This document shows, in pieces, positions 8,536-16,878 of a stretch of DNA of 42,295 nucleotides. Both the position numbers and the translations under genes were made by a program. A model generated the notes under the pieces. It ran no database searches, had not been told where the DNA came from, and saw nothing but the letters and a program-made list of their open reading frames with translations. This DNA comes from an uncultured Lachnospiraceae bacterium (GTDB taxonomy: Bacteria; Bacillota; Clostridia; Lachnospirales; Lachnospiraceae), in contig CAMXBD010000009.1 in NCBI GenBank assembly GCA_947179245.1, positions 1 through 42,295 on the forward strand, in the 5' to 3' direction. Position 1 is the first letter of the stretch; the number at the start of each line of letters is the position of its first letter.

Positions 8536-9862
8536 CCTCCAACTCTCCAATCAGATCATATTCATAAGAGCCGGTAATCTTTACCTTGACAAAATCACCG
8601 GTCATCAGCTCCCTGCCTGTATTTACAAACAGAAAACCATCCACATTCGGCGCATCTTTATAGGTCCGTGCCACATATGCGTTTTCATCGGCGACCTTTC
8701 CTTCGATCATGGCAGCCACTACCCTGCCCGTCATGCTTTCTGCCGCCTCAAAAGCTATATCCTGCTGCAGCTCCATAAGCTGCGCTCTTCTTTGTTCCTT
8801 AACATCCTCCGGAATCTGGTTCGGCATGACCGCAGCCGGTGTATCCTCCTCCTGAGAATATGCGAAGACTCCTAACCGGTCAAATTCCATGCGGTCAATA
8901 AAATCTAACAATTCCTCATGATCTTCTTTGGTCTCTCCCGGAAAACCGCTGATTAATGTAGTTCTTAAACAAATATCCGGAATCTCATGCCTCAGTCTTC
9001 CTATAATATCCTCTAACTGGCGTTTGTCTGTTTTCCGCCCCATCCTCTGTAATATTTTATCCGAGGCATGTTGAATCGGCAGATCCAGATAATGACAGAT
9101 TTTTTTCTCATCCCGTATCGTTCGGATCAGCTCATCATCAATCTCTTCCGGATAGCAATACAATATCCGTATCCAATAGATACCGCTTATCTGGCAGAGT
9201 CTGCGCAAAAGCTCCGAAAGCGCCTTATGCCCGTATAGATCTGTACCATACAGAGTCGTTTCCTGCGCTACGAGAATCAGTTCTTTTGCTCCATTCCCAG
9301 CCAGTGTTTCCGCCTCTCTGACAAGATCATCCATCGGCACGCTGCGATAACCTCCCCTGATCTTGGGGATAATACAATAGGTACAGTGTTTGTCACAACC
9401 TTCTGCAATTTTAAGATAAGCATAATGTCCACCGGTGGTTACAACACGTTTCACCCCGGTCAACGGTTTCTCGTCCAGACTCTTGTAATGGTTCATCCTA
9501 TTACCACCAGACACCTCATCTATTGTCCTGACGATCTCGTCAATTGCCATCGTACCCAGAATGGCATCCACTTCGGGAATCTCCGTCTGTATTTCCTCCC
9601 GATACCGCTGTGCCAGACACCCTGCCACAATCAGCATTTCAATGGAACCGCTTTTCTTAAGTTCCGCCATTTCAAGAATCGTATTGATACTTTCCTCTTT
9701 GGCATCATTAATGAAGCAGCATGTGTTGATTACCACAATGTCTGCTTCCCGCTCATCGTCCGTAAATTCATATCCGTTCTGTGCCAGCATTCCCAGCATC
9801 ATCTCGGAATCTACCAGATTCTTGTCGCACCCCAAAGATACAAACAGTATTTTTTTCTTCAT
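8522..9862 (-). CDS. rimO: Ribosomal protein S12 methylthiotransferase RimO
   Basis: This is a 446-residue radical-SAM methylthiotransferase that modifies the conserved Asp of ribosomal protein uS12. The N-terminal UPF0004 domain carries three cluster cysteines in SLGCDKN, INTCCFIND and VAGCLAQ. The radical-SAM CxxxCxxC is CDKHCTYC, preceded by KIAEGC. A C-terminal TRAM domain covers about 380-446. The RimO identity rather than MiaB is supported by the SLGCDKNLVDSE start and the neighbouring pgsA and cinA. The ATG lies six bases after the rpoZ stop, with a weak GGGGAAG ribosome site in the rpoZ tail. Confidence 0.95.
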   Translation of the reverse strand: MKKKILFVSLGCDKNLVDSEMMLGMLAQNGYEFTDDEREADIVVINTCCFINDAKEESINTILEMAELKKSGSIEMLIVAGCLAQRYREEIQTEIPEVDAILGTMAIDEIVRTIDEVSGGNRMNHYKSLDEKPLTGVKRVVTTGGHYAYLKIAEGCDKHCTYCIIPKIRGGYRSVPMDDLVREAETLAGNGAKELILVAQETTLYGTDLYGHKALSELLRRLCQISGIYWIRILYCYPEEIDDELIRTIRDEKKICHYLDLPIQHASDKILQRMGRKTDKRQLEDIIGRLRHEIPDICLRTTLISGFPGETKEDHEELLDFIDRMEFDRLGVFAYSQEEDTPAAVMPNQIPEDVKEQRRAQLMELQQDIAFEAAESMTGRVVAAMIEGKVADENAYVARTYKDAPNVDGFLFVNTGRELMTGDFVKVKITGSYEYDLIGELEDELT

Positions 9863-9868
9863 TTACTT

Positions 9869-10138
9869 TTATGCTTCCCCATCGGCAATCTCTGCCGGTT
9901 CATTCTCGCTTTCCTCGCTTGTAATTGTCACCTTGCCCTGATTCAGTTCTTCTACAGCAACAGAGAGTGGTTTCTTGCCTTTGCCTTCCACCAGTGCCTC
10001 ATCACCTGCAATAATCTGTCTTGCTCTTTTGGAAGTAGCCATTACAATAGAGTATCTGCTGCTTACAACAGGATCTTCTCCCTCCTCTACTCCGCTGTTT
10101 ACTACTTTGATTAAGTCTGCATAAGATGGATGTAACAT
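9869..10138 (-). CDS. rpoZ: DNA-directed RNA polymerase omega subunit
   Basis: This 89-residue protein begins MLHPSYADLIKVV and contains RYSIVMATSKRARQI, the conserved core of omega, followed by KKPLSVAVEELNQGKV. It assists folding and assembly of the beta-prime subunit. The C-terminal tail is acidic (ESENEPAEIADGEA) as in other clostridial omegas. Its ATG shares one base with the gmk stop (TAATG) and uses a GGAAGGAG site inside gmk, so translation is coupled. The gmk-rpoZ order is conserved through Firmicutes. Confidence 0.95.
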   Translation of the reverse strand: MLHPSYADLIKVVNSGVEEGEDPVVSSRYSIVMATSKRARQIIAGDEALVEGKGKKPLSVAVEELNQGKVTITSEESENEPAEIADGEA

Positions 10139-10761
10139 TATTTTTCTCCTTCCAGTTCTGTTCTGATATTTTCTATAAACTCCTTATTTCTATCAGGAGT
10201 GTTATGAGCTGCTGTTACGATTTCATGAAGCTGCCTGACACATTCCGCCAGATCATCATTTACGACGATATAATCGTATTCCTCAATACCCTGTGCCTCC
10301 TGTGCCGCACGGCGCATTCTCTTATCAATGACTTCCTCCGTCTCCGTGCCTCTTCCCACAAGCCTGCGCCGCAGTTCCTCTGCACTTGGCGGCATCACGA
10401 AGAGCAGCAATGCATCGACATACTGTTTCTTAACCTTGAGCGCACCCTGAATCTCAATCTCTAAGATCACGTCTTTGCCGTCATCAAGCTGCTGTTCCAC
10501 ATACTCTCTCGGTGTACCGTAATAATTATCACAATAACATGCATATTCAATCAGCCCGTTCTCAGCAATCTTGCGCTCAAACTGCTCTTTTTGCAGGAAA
10601 AAGTATTCCCTGCCGTCCTCTTCTCCCGGTCTGGGCTGTCTGGTCGTAGCCGAAATGGACAATGCATAACCGTCATATTCTTCTATCAGTTTTTTGACCA
10701 AAGTGCCTTTGCCCGCTCCCGAAAACCCGGAAACGATAATCAATATACCCTTACGTTTCAT
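10138..10761 (-). CDS. gmk: Guanylate kinase
   Basis: This 207-residue cytoplasmic kinase converts GMP and ATP to GDP and ADP. The P-loop GFSGAGKGT lies at about 11-19, the GMP-binding segment is SATTRQPRPGEEDGREYFF, and the lid region contains RLVGRGTETEEVIDKRM. I start at the ATG at 10761 (MKRKGILIIVSG), which has GGGGAGA immediately upstream in the remA tail and overlaps remA by 11 bases. A longer reading from 10827 would add 22 residues of remA-overlapping sequence with a Cys-rich, atypical composition. Confidence 0.96.
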   Translation of the reverse strand: MKRKGILIIVSGFSGAGKGTLVKKLIEEYDGYALSISATTRQPRPGEEDGREYFFLQKEQFERKIAENGLIEYACYCDNYYGTPREYVEQQLDDGKDVILEIEIQGALKVKKQYVDALLLFVMPPSAEELRRRLVGRGTETEEVIDKRMRRAAQEAQGIEEYDYIVVNDDLAECVRQLHEIVTAAHNTPDRNKEFIENIRTELEGEK

Positions 10762-11011
10762 CTGTCTCCCCGCTCTCCGCCTGTGCTCTGCCCGATATGG
10801 TTTCAGGCAGCAATGCCGACAGCACAATCTGGCTGTTCTCCATCACCAGCACTGCCTTCGTCTTACGTCCCTGTGTGGCATCGATTGCCATTCCTGTCTC
10901 TTTCGCTTTCTGCACCATACGTTTGATTGGTGCAGAATCCGGGCTGACAATAGCAATGATCTTCCCGGTATTTACTACATTACCAAATCCTATGTGGATC
11001 AGTCGTCCCAT
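10751..11011 (-). CDS. remA: RemA/DUF370 family DNA-binding regulator
   Basis: This 86-residue protein starts MGRLIHIGFGNVVNTGKIIAIVSPDSAPIKR and has the DATQGRKTKAVLVM core typical of DUF370/RemA. In Bacillus subtilis RemA is a ring-forming DNA-binding protein that activates biofilm matrix and osmoprotection genes. In Clostridia it is usually found between yicC and gmk, as here. The last 14 residues (SGRAQAESGETDET) are a variable acidic tail. The ribosome site is GGAGGAAGG. Regulatory targets in this organism cannot be inferred. Confidence 0.92.
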   Translation of the reverse strand: MGRLIHIGFGNVVNTGKIIAIVSPDSAPIKRMVQKAKETGMAIDATQGRKTKAVLVMENSQIVLSALLPETISGRAQAESGETDET

Positions 11012-11048
11012 GTTGACTGCCTTCCTCCATCATCAGCCATAGCGGCTT

Positions 11049-11927
11049 CTATTCGATATTCTGAATCTGTTCACGCACTTTTTCAATCTCTGTCTTCAAC
11101 TCAATGGCGCGGTTGGAAATCTCCAGATCATTCGCCTTAGATAAGATTGTGTTAGCCTCACGGTTCATCTCCTGTGCTATGAAATCGAGCTTACGTCCGA
11201 TGCTGCCGCCTTGAATAAGGTTCTCCCTTGTGGTTTCTATATGACTTCGCAGGCGCACCAGTTCTTCGTCCACACATACTTTATCCGCAAAGATCGTGAC
11301 CTCCATTAAAAGACGGCTCTCGTCCACTTTCACATCGTCGATCATTTCCTTTACCTTTTCTTCCAGCTTCTGCTTGTACTCCGTGATGATCTGCGGCGAC
11401 CGTTCCGTAATATAATCCACATGCGTGAGCATACCGTCCAGTTTGTCGATCAGATCATTTTTCAGGTTCTCACCTTCCCTGATTCTGGTTTCCACAAACC
11501 CTTCTGATGCGCCCTTGATTGCTTCACTCAAAAGCTGCCAAAGTTCTTCCTCATCTACCGTCTGCTCTTCCATAATCAGTATTTCCGGATATCTGGACAG
11601 CGTAGAAACACGGATATCGTTGTCCAGCGCGAAGTCTTCCGCCATCTGTCCCAGATATTTCATATATTCCGCCGCCAGCTCTTTGTTGTACTTCACACAT
11701 ACGTTGGACTCAGTAAGATCCTCATAGGTAATAAAGATATCCACTTTGCCTCTCTGGATATAATTCTTTAGCTCGCTTCGTATCGCTGCTTCAAAAAAGT
11801 TAAGTTTCTTAGGCATTTTAATGCTGATATCCAGATATCTGTGATTAACGGATTTCATCTCCACAGTAATCTTCCGCTCACCCTTAGCAATTTCGCATCT
11901 GCCGAAACCGGTCATGCTCTTTATCAT
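11049..11927 (-). CDS. YicC family endoribonuclease
   Basis: This 292-residue protein begins MIKSMTGFGRCEI and contains VEMKSVNHRYLDISIKMP, the defining N-terminal signature of the YicC family. The C-terminal DUF1732 region (about 210-292) contains LLMEVTIFADKVCVDEELVRLRSH and ends in a helical KLDFIAQEMNREANTI segment. E. coli YicC and its relatives are RNases implicated in small-RNA turnover. It is the first gene of the operon, with a sigma-A promoter at 12018-12046 and a GGAAAGG site about 12 bases before the ATG. The second in-frame Met (SMTG) is a possible alternative start. Confidence 0.92.
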   Translation of the reverse strand: MIKSMTGFGRCEIAKGERKITVEMKSVNHRYLDISIKMPKKLNFFEAAIRSELKNYIQRGKVDIFITYEDLTESNVCVKYNKELAAEYMKYLGQMAEDFALDNDIRVSTLSRYPEILIMEEQTVDEEELWQLLSEAIKGASEGFVETRIREGENLKNDLIDKLDGMLTHVDYITERSPQIITEYKQKLEEKVKEMIDDVKVDESRLLMEVTIFADKVCVDEELVRLRSHIETTRENLIQGGSIGRKLDFIAQEMNREANTILSKANDLEISNRAIELKTEIEKVREQIQNIE

Positions 11928-12017
11928 AGTCGTATACTTGCCTTTCCATCATTGTATCCGCACTCTGCGATGCGTCGATATTTCTGGAACACAACTCTAA
12001 CTGTGCGTACAGATTTA

Positions 12018-12046
12018 ATTATAGAATAATTACGGGAAGTAGTCAA
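12018..12046 (-). promoter_or_regulatory. Sigma-A promoter of the yicC operon
   Basis: On the minus strand TTGACT (12046-12041) and TATAAT (12023-12018) are separated by exactly 17 bases, a near-consensus promoter. The start point would be near 12011, giving a leader of about 85 bases before yicC. It faces away from the rqcH promoter, whose -35 begins six bases beyond it. Confidence 0.8.
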
Positions 12047-12051
12047 GGAAG

Positions 12052-12080
12052 TTGAAAAGTATGAGTGGGTAGTGTACAAT
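12052..12080 (+). promoter_or_regulatory. Sigma-A promoter of rqcH
   Basis: TTGAAA (12052-12057) and TACAAT (12075-12080) are 17 bases apart. Transcription would start near 12087, exactly where the tandem hairpin repeats begin, so the repeats form the first part of the rqcH mRNA. Confidence 0.7.
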
Positions 12081-12085
12081 AAAAA

Positions 12086-12134
12086 ATTGAGCTTCGCTCA
12101 ATTACGAGCTTCGCTCAATTACGAGCTTCGCTCA
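12086..12134 (+). repeat. Tandem hairpin repeat in the rqcH leader
   Basis: Three head-to-tail units of ATTACGAGCTTCGCTCA (17 bp; the first is 15 bp) follow one another. Where units meet, AATTGAGC and GCTCAATT form an 8-bp stem around a three-base loop, and each unit contains GAGC/GCTC. The 11928-12226 intergenic region otherwise holds the two divergent promoters and repeat tail C. Confidence 0.85.
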
Positions 12135-12146
12135 ATTGCGTGCAGA

Positions 12147-12178
12147 GCTCGATTACGAGATTTGCTACGCAAACTCGA
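12147..12178 (+). repeat. Dispersed intergenic repeat, copy C
   Basis: The segment runs from CTCGATTACGAGATTTGC to CGCAAACTCG. It resembles the two ends of copy A (1866-1929) and the core of copy B (4910-4945). It continues directly from the tandem hairpin array in the rqcH leader. Confidence 0.5.
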
Positions 12179-12226
12179 AAACAATCAAGAAATTTCCTAT
12201 GGAATAAAAAAGGACAGGTATTTATC

Positions 12227-13993
12227 ATGGCATTTGACGGAATCACAATTGCAAATATAACTGCAGAACTTAACAGCACGCTCCTCGGCGGACGAATCTA
12301 CAAGATCGCACAGCCGGAGAGCGACGAACTTCTGCTGACGATTAAGAATAACAGTTCTCAGTACCGGCTGCTGCTTTCAGCGGACGCCTCTCTGCCCCTG
12401 ATATATCTGACAGAGACAAACAAACCGAGCCCTATGACTGCGCCCGGATTCTGTATGCTGTTGCGTAAGCATTTACAAAATGCTCGAATTACCGGCATCA
12501 CACAGCCGGGACTGGAACGAATCATACATCTGGAACTGGAACACCTGAATGAACTTGGGGATGTCTGCCGCAAGAAACTGATCGTAGAGATCATGGGTAA
12601 ACACAGTAATATTATTTTCTGCGACGATCAGAATAAGATCATCGACAGTATCAAGCATATATCCGGTATGGTCAGCTCTGTCCGCGAGGTATTACCCGGC
12701 AGGGATTACTTTGTTCCACAGACGCAGGATAAATATAACCCCCTTAGATTCTGCCCACAGTATACGGAAGAGGCTCCCGTCATGAGTTATGTAAACTTAT
12801 GTGACCATATGCGTGCAAAACCTATGGCTGTTTACAAAGCAATCTACTCTTCCTATACCGGACTTTCTCCCATCATGGCACAGGAAATATGCTATCGTGC
12901 CGGCATTGATGCGGATATGCCCGCTAATGTACTGGAAGATGCGCCTATGCACGCTCTGTATGACACGCTCACGGCTATGATGTCTCAAGTTGTTACGGCT
13001 TCTTTCACTCCGACCATCATTTATGACGGCAGGGAACCGATCGAGTTTGCCGCACTGCCCCTGACGCTCTATGCCGATAAGACTGCCAGAACCTATGGTT
13101 CCATCAGTGCAGTTCTGGAACAATATTATGCGGAGCGCAGTATTGTGACACGCATCCGCCAGAAATCCGTTGACCTGCGTAAGATTGTGCAGACTGCTTT
13201 AGAGCGTAATATTAAGAAATACGACCTGCAGATGCGCCAGATGCAGGACACTGAAAAGCGGGAAAAATATAAGATATACGGCGAACTGTTAAACACCTAC
13301 GGTTACAATGTCGAGCCCGGCGCGAAATCCATGGAGGCGTTAAACTACTATACTAATGAGACTGTCACGATTCCGTTAGACGACACTCTCACGCCTCAGG
13401 AGAATGCAAAAAAATATTTTGATAAATATGGGAAAATGAAAAGAACATACGAAGCCCTCTCTGAATTGACCATTCAAGTCAAAGAAGAGATTGAACATCT
13501 GGAATCCATTCTTGCCGCTCTGGATATTGCCATGCAGGAAGAAGACCTTGTGCAGATTAAGGAAGAGCTGATTGAAAGCGGCTACATCCGCAGAAAAGGC
13601 GGCACTAAGAAAACAAAAATTACCAGTAAGCCCTTTCACTATATCAGCAGTGACGGCTTCCATATGTATGTAGGCAAAAACAACTATCAGAACGATGAGC
13701 TGACCTTTAAATTTGCTACTGGCAACGACTGGTGGTTCCATGCCAAACAAAAAGCTGGCTCCCACGTCATTGTCAAGACCGAGGGACAGGAGCTGCCCGA
13801 CCGCACCTTTGAAGAAGCGGCACGGCTCGCTGCCTATTATTCTAAAGGGCGCGAGCAGAATAAAGTGGAAATCGATTACATCCAGAAAAAACATGTGAAG
13901 AAACCTGCCGGAGCCAAGCCCGGATTCGTGGTATATTACACAAATTACTCTATGGCGATTGACTCGGATATTTCGGGGATAGAGCAGGTCTGA
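12227..13993 (+). CDS. rqcH: Rqc2/RqcH ribosome quality-control protein (NFACT family)
   Basis: This 588-residue protein binds the peptidyl-tRNA-blocked 50S subunit and drives C-terminal alanine tailing of stalled chains. The N-terminal NFACT-N domain starts MAFDGITIANITAELNSTL. A helical coiled-coil middle follows (about 330-460, including LTIQVKEEIEHLESILAALD). The C-terminal NFACT-R (DUF814) domain holds the FHYISSDGFHMYVGKNNYQND and DWWFHAKQKAGSHVIV signatures. It was formerly called fibronectin-binding protein FbpA. I start at the ATG at 12227 rather than 12140, because the family starts at MAFDG and AAAAGGACAGG precedes it. The gene runs divergently from the yicC operon. Confidence 0.93.
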   Translation: MAFDGITIANITAELNSTLLGGRIYKIAQPESDELLLTIKNNSSQYRLLLSADASLPLIYLTETNKPSPMTAPGFCMLLRKHLQNARITGITQPGLERIIHLELEHLNELGDVCRKKLIVEIMGKHSNIIFCDDQNKIIDSIKHISGMVSSVREVLPGRDYFVPQTQDKYNPLRFCPQYTEEAPVMSYVNLCDHMRAKPMAVYKAIYSSYTGLSPIMAQEICYRAGIDADMPANVLEDAPMHALYDTLTAMMSQVVTASFTPTIIYDGREPIEFAALPLTLYADKTARTYGSISAVLEQYYAERSIVTRIRQKSVDLRKIVQTALERNIKKYDLQMRQMQDTEKREKYKIYGELLNTYGYNVEPGAKSMEALNYYTNETVTIPLDDTLTPQENAKKYFDKYGKMKRTYEALSELTIQVKEEIEHLESILAALDIAMQEEDLVQIKEELIESGYIRRKGGTKKTKITSKPFHYISSDGFHMYVGKNNYQNDELTFKFATGNDWWFHAKQKAGSHVIVKTEGQELPDRTFEEAARLAAYYSKGREQNKVEIDYIQKKHVKKPAGAKPGFVVYYTNYSMAIDSDISGIEQV

Positions 13994-14007
13994 TAAAGAC
14001 CTGCTCT
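13981..14007 (+). terminator. Hairpin terminator between rqcH and the GH31 gene
   Basis: A perfect 10-bp stem (AGAGCAGGTC/GACCTGCTCT) with a 7-base loop overlaps the rqcH stop. It is followed by a T-rich but interrupted tract (ATCATTATTTCTTTC). It lies between convergent genes, 4 bases from the GH31 stop, and may serve both directions, although no U-tract is visible on the minus side. Confidence 0.6.
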
Positions 14008-14011
14008 ATCA

Positions 14012-15988
14012 TTATTTCTTTCGAAACACTGGAATAACATCTAGCGGAGCATTCACATCATAAAATTGTCCACCTTCATACTCCTTTCCGTCCACCTGTG
14101 AAATCCAACTCTCTCCTTTCGGCAGATAAACATTTCTTGAAGTCTGACCCGCATACAGAATCGGAGCTACCAGCAGATCCGGCCCATAAAAATATTCATC
14201 TTCCACTTCCCAGCAGGTTGAGTCGTCAGGATACATATAAAAGAGCGTTCTCATAACCGGAGTCCCCTTCTGATGCGCTTCTTCCATGACACTCCTCGTA
14301 TAGGGACGCATCTGCTCCCTCAGTTCCATATACTTCTTACAGATCTCATAAACTTCTTCTCCGTAACTCCATACCTCGTTAGCCGCCCCTGAACAACATG
14401 TTGCACCACCAGTAGTTCCATATTGAGGCTGCCTTGGCTCACGGTCCCCATGAAGGCGCATGACCGGACAGAACGCTCCCCATTCAAACCATCTTACAAA
14501 CAGTTCCCTAAATGCCGGCTCATCCGGATTGCCGCCATGGAAACCGCCGATATCGGTAGTCCACCACGGAATACCCGCAATTCCCATATTTAGTCCTGTT
14601 GCCAACTGATTTCTCATACTCTCGAAACTAGAAGCAATATCCCCAGACCATACGAGTGCACCGTATTTTTGGCTTCCCGCCCACGCACAGCGAAGAAGGT
14701 TCACGATATTTGTCTGCCCTTCTCTCTCCATTCCTTCATAGAATGTTTTAGCATAATCTAGCGGATAGGTATTTCCAATCTGCAAATTTGTCCCTCTGTG
14801 ATACCGATAATTATCGAAATCATAAGCTGTATACTCAGGTTCTGCCTCATCCAGCCAGAACACCCGGATTCCCTTATCATAGTAATTCTGTTTTGCTTTT
14901 CTCCACACATACTCCCGTGCCTGCGGATTCGTAGCATCATAGTGGATTGTTGCTCCTTGAAAATCCAGACCAACTCGAAACCCTCTCTCAGTGCGGATCA
15001 GGTATCCTTTTTCCAGCATTTCTTCATAGTTTTCACAAGTCTTATCTACCGTAGGCCAGATAGACACCATCAGTTCAATCCCCATCTCCTTTAGTTCACG
15101 CACCATAGCATCAGGATCAGGCCAATACACCGGATCGAATTTCCATTCTCCTTGTTTGGGCCAATGGAAGAAATCTATGACAATCAAATCAATCGGAAGT
15201 TTCCTGCGTTTGTACTCTCTTGCCACCTCCAACAATTCTTCCTGAGTCTGATAACGAAGTTTACACTGCCAGAATCCTAATCCATATTCAGGCATCATCG
15301 GCGCTGTTCCTGTCACTGCCGCATATGCCTCCTCAATCTCTGCAGGTGTATCGCCTGCCACTACCCAATAATCAAGTGCCTTAGTAGAATATGCCTCGAA
15401 ACTCATGATATTCTTGCCAAACACAGCGCGTCCCACGCCAGGATTATTCCACAAGAATCCATATCCCAATGATGAGATGGCAAACGGAACACTGGCTTGC
15501 GAATTTCTGTGTGCCAGTTCCAGATCAAGCCCTTTCAGGTCAAGATATGGCTGCTGATACTGCCCCATTCCGTATATTTTTTCATTCGGATCTACAGACT
15601 CAAACCGCATGGTCAGATGGTAATCTCCCCCGACAATAGGGCGGAATTCCCGCGCCTCAACCTCTATTGCACTGCATTTTTTGTCAAGCACATCCTTACG
15701 GTTTCTGCAGTATTCTTCCAACAGCAGCCTGCCATCCGTGTGATAAATCATGATTTTCCCAAGTTTTGTGATTTGGGCTCGTATTTTCCCGTTAACAATT
15801 TCTGCACCTTTCCTCGTATATCTGATTTCTGCTTTATCTACACCCTTCTTACATAGCGCCCAATCCTCCCACGGCATTTGAGATTCTTTTGTAGCACGGA
15901 TTCTCAGAGCATCAGGTCCCCAAGGCTCAATCCACACCATTTCTGCATCATAGTGATATATCAGCTTGTTTTCAAATATTTCCAACAT
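14012..15988 (-). CDS. Glycoside hydrolase family 31 (alpha-glucosidase/alpha-xylosidase type)
   Basis: This 658-residue cytoplasmic enzyme has no signal peptide. An N-terminal beta-sandwich (about 1-230) precedes a TIM barrel. The barrel has LGFWQCKLRYQTQEEL, the nucleophile region VFWLDEAEPEYT, the acid/base region LVWSGDI and WWTTDIGGFHGG, all GH31 landmarks. The WLDEAEPE form differs from the WxDMNE of classical alpha-glucosidases, so specificity (glucose, xylose or sulfoquinovose linkages) is open. The start ATG is preceded by GAGGAGAG. It is the last gene of the transporter operon, 41 bases after the second permease, so it should cleave what the importer brings in. Confidence 0.88.
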   Translation of the reverse strand: MLEIFENKLIYHYDAEMVWIEPWGPDALRIRATKESQMPWEDWALCKKGVDKAEIRYTRKGAEIVNGKIRAQITKLGKIMIYHTDGRLLLEEYCRNRKDVLDKKCSAIEVEAREFRPIVGGDYHLTMRFESVDPNEKIYGMGQYQQPYLDLKGLDLELAHRNSQASVPFAISSLGYGFLWNNPGVGRAVFGKNIMSFEAYSTKALDYWVVAGDTPAEIEEAYAAVTGTAPMMPEYGLGFWQCKLRYQTQEELLEVAREYKRRKLPIDLIVIDFFHWPKQGEWKFDPVYWPDPDAMVRELKEMGIELMVSIWPTVDKTCENYEEMLEKGYLIRTERGFRVGLDFQGATIHYDATNPQAREYVWRKAKQNYYDKGIRVFWLDEAEPEYTAYDFDNYRYHRGTNLQIGNTYPLDYAKTFYEGMEREGQTNIVNLLRCAWAGSQKYGALVWSGDIASSFESMRNQLATGLNMGIAGIPWWTTDIGGFHGGNPDEPAFRELFVRWFEWGAFCPVMRLHGDREPRQPQYGTTGGATCCSGAANEVWSYGEEVYEICKKYMELREQMRPYTRSVMEEAHQKGTPVMRTLFYMYPDDSTCWEVEDEYFYGPDLLVAPILYAGQTSRNVYLPKGESWISQVDGKEYEGGQFYDVNAPLDVIPVFRKK

Positions 15989-16029
15989 TCTTTATTCTCT
16001 CCTCGCTTTATATTGTCATGTTGCTTTTC

Positions 16030-16878
16030 TTACCCCTTTACTGCACCGCTCGTCATACCGCTTACAATATACTTCTGCATGAAAATAAAAATCAACGCTA
16101 CCGGAATGATCGTGACAACCGCAAACGCTGTCAGATAGCTCCACTTAGTTCCATATTGCCCCATAAAATTAAAGATACCTGCCGTAATCGGTCTTTTCTC
16201 CTGATCCAATATAAAAGTCATACCATATGCCAAATCTCCCCATGCATACAGGAATGAAAAGATCGCACATACCATAACTCCCGGTCTCGCAATTGGAATG
16301 AGTATCCTCACAAATGCAGTAAAACGATTACAGCCGTCCAAGTATGCCGCCTCCTCCAAATCTTTCGGTATCGAGGCAAAATAATTTTTTAAGATTAATA
16401 TAGAGAACGGAATACCGATCGTGGCATCCGCCAGCACAGCCGCGACCCATGTATTATACACATGCAGATTTTTAAACATAATAAACATCGGTGTAAGCAA
16501 TACAGATACTGGGAGCATCTGTGTCACTAAGAATGATAACAACATAATTTTTCTGCCTTTAAATTTGTATTTGGCAATCCCATAAGACGCCGGCACTGCG
16601 AGGATGACTGCAATTATAGTTGCCCCAATCGAAATCAGGAAACTGTTCCCAAAGGAACGAAACATGTTAAAATCTCCGGTCTCTACCTGTGCAGCATAAG
16701 ACTTTGAATTCACAACATGCGGATAAAAAGTCGGCGGATTCTGAAAGATTTCCTGCTCTGTTTTTAAGGAAGTAATAAATGCCCAATATAACGGAAATAA
16801 AAGAATACACAAAATCAATACAGAAACGATACATAATACGATATTCTTTTTCCCTGAGATTCTTTTTTCTTCATCCAT
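16030..16878 (-). CDS. Carbohydrate ABC transporter permease, MalG type
   Basis: This 282-residue inner-membrane permease has six hydrophobic segments, starting at about 13-33. The cytoplasmic EAA loop reads EEAAYLDGCNRFTAFVRILIPIARPG. It ends near the IVSGMTSGAVKG tail that is characteristic of MalG-like subunits. The ATG shares one base with the stop of the upstream permease (TAATG) and uses its AGGAGG. It pairs with the MalF-like subunit and the lipoprotein encoded upstream. No ATPase gene is present in the cluster. Confidence 0.92.
   Translation of the reverse strand: MDEEKRISGKKNIVLCIVSVLILCILLFPLYWAFITSLKTEQEIFQNPPTFYPHVVNSKSYAAQVETGDFNMFRSFGNSFLISIGATIIAVILAVPASYGIAKYKFKGRKIMLLSFLVTQMLPVSVLLTPMFIMFKNLHVYNTWVAAVLADATIGIPFSILILKNYFASIPKDLEEAAYLDGCNRFTAFVRILIPIARPGVMVCAIFSFLYAWGDLAYGMTFILDQEKRPITAGIFNFMGQYGTKWSYLTAFAVVTIIPVALIFIFMQKYIVSGMTSGAVKG

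Noticed and set aside
9386-10114. Plus-strand 242-codon open frame
   Set aside because: It lies opposite rimO and rpoZ, both certain by motif and gene order. No domain and no ribosome site.
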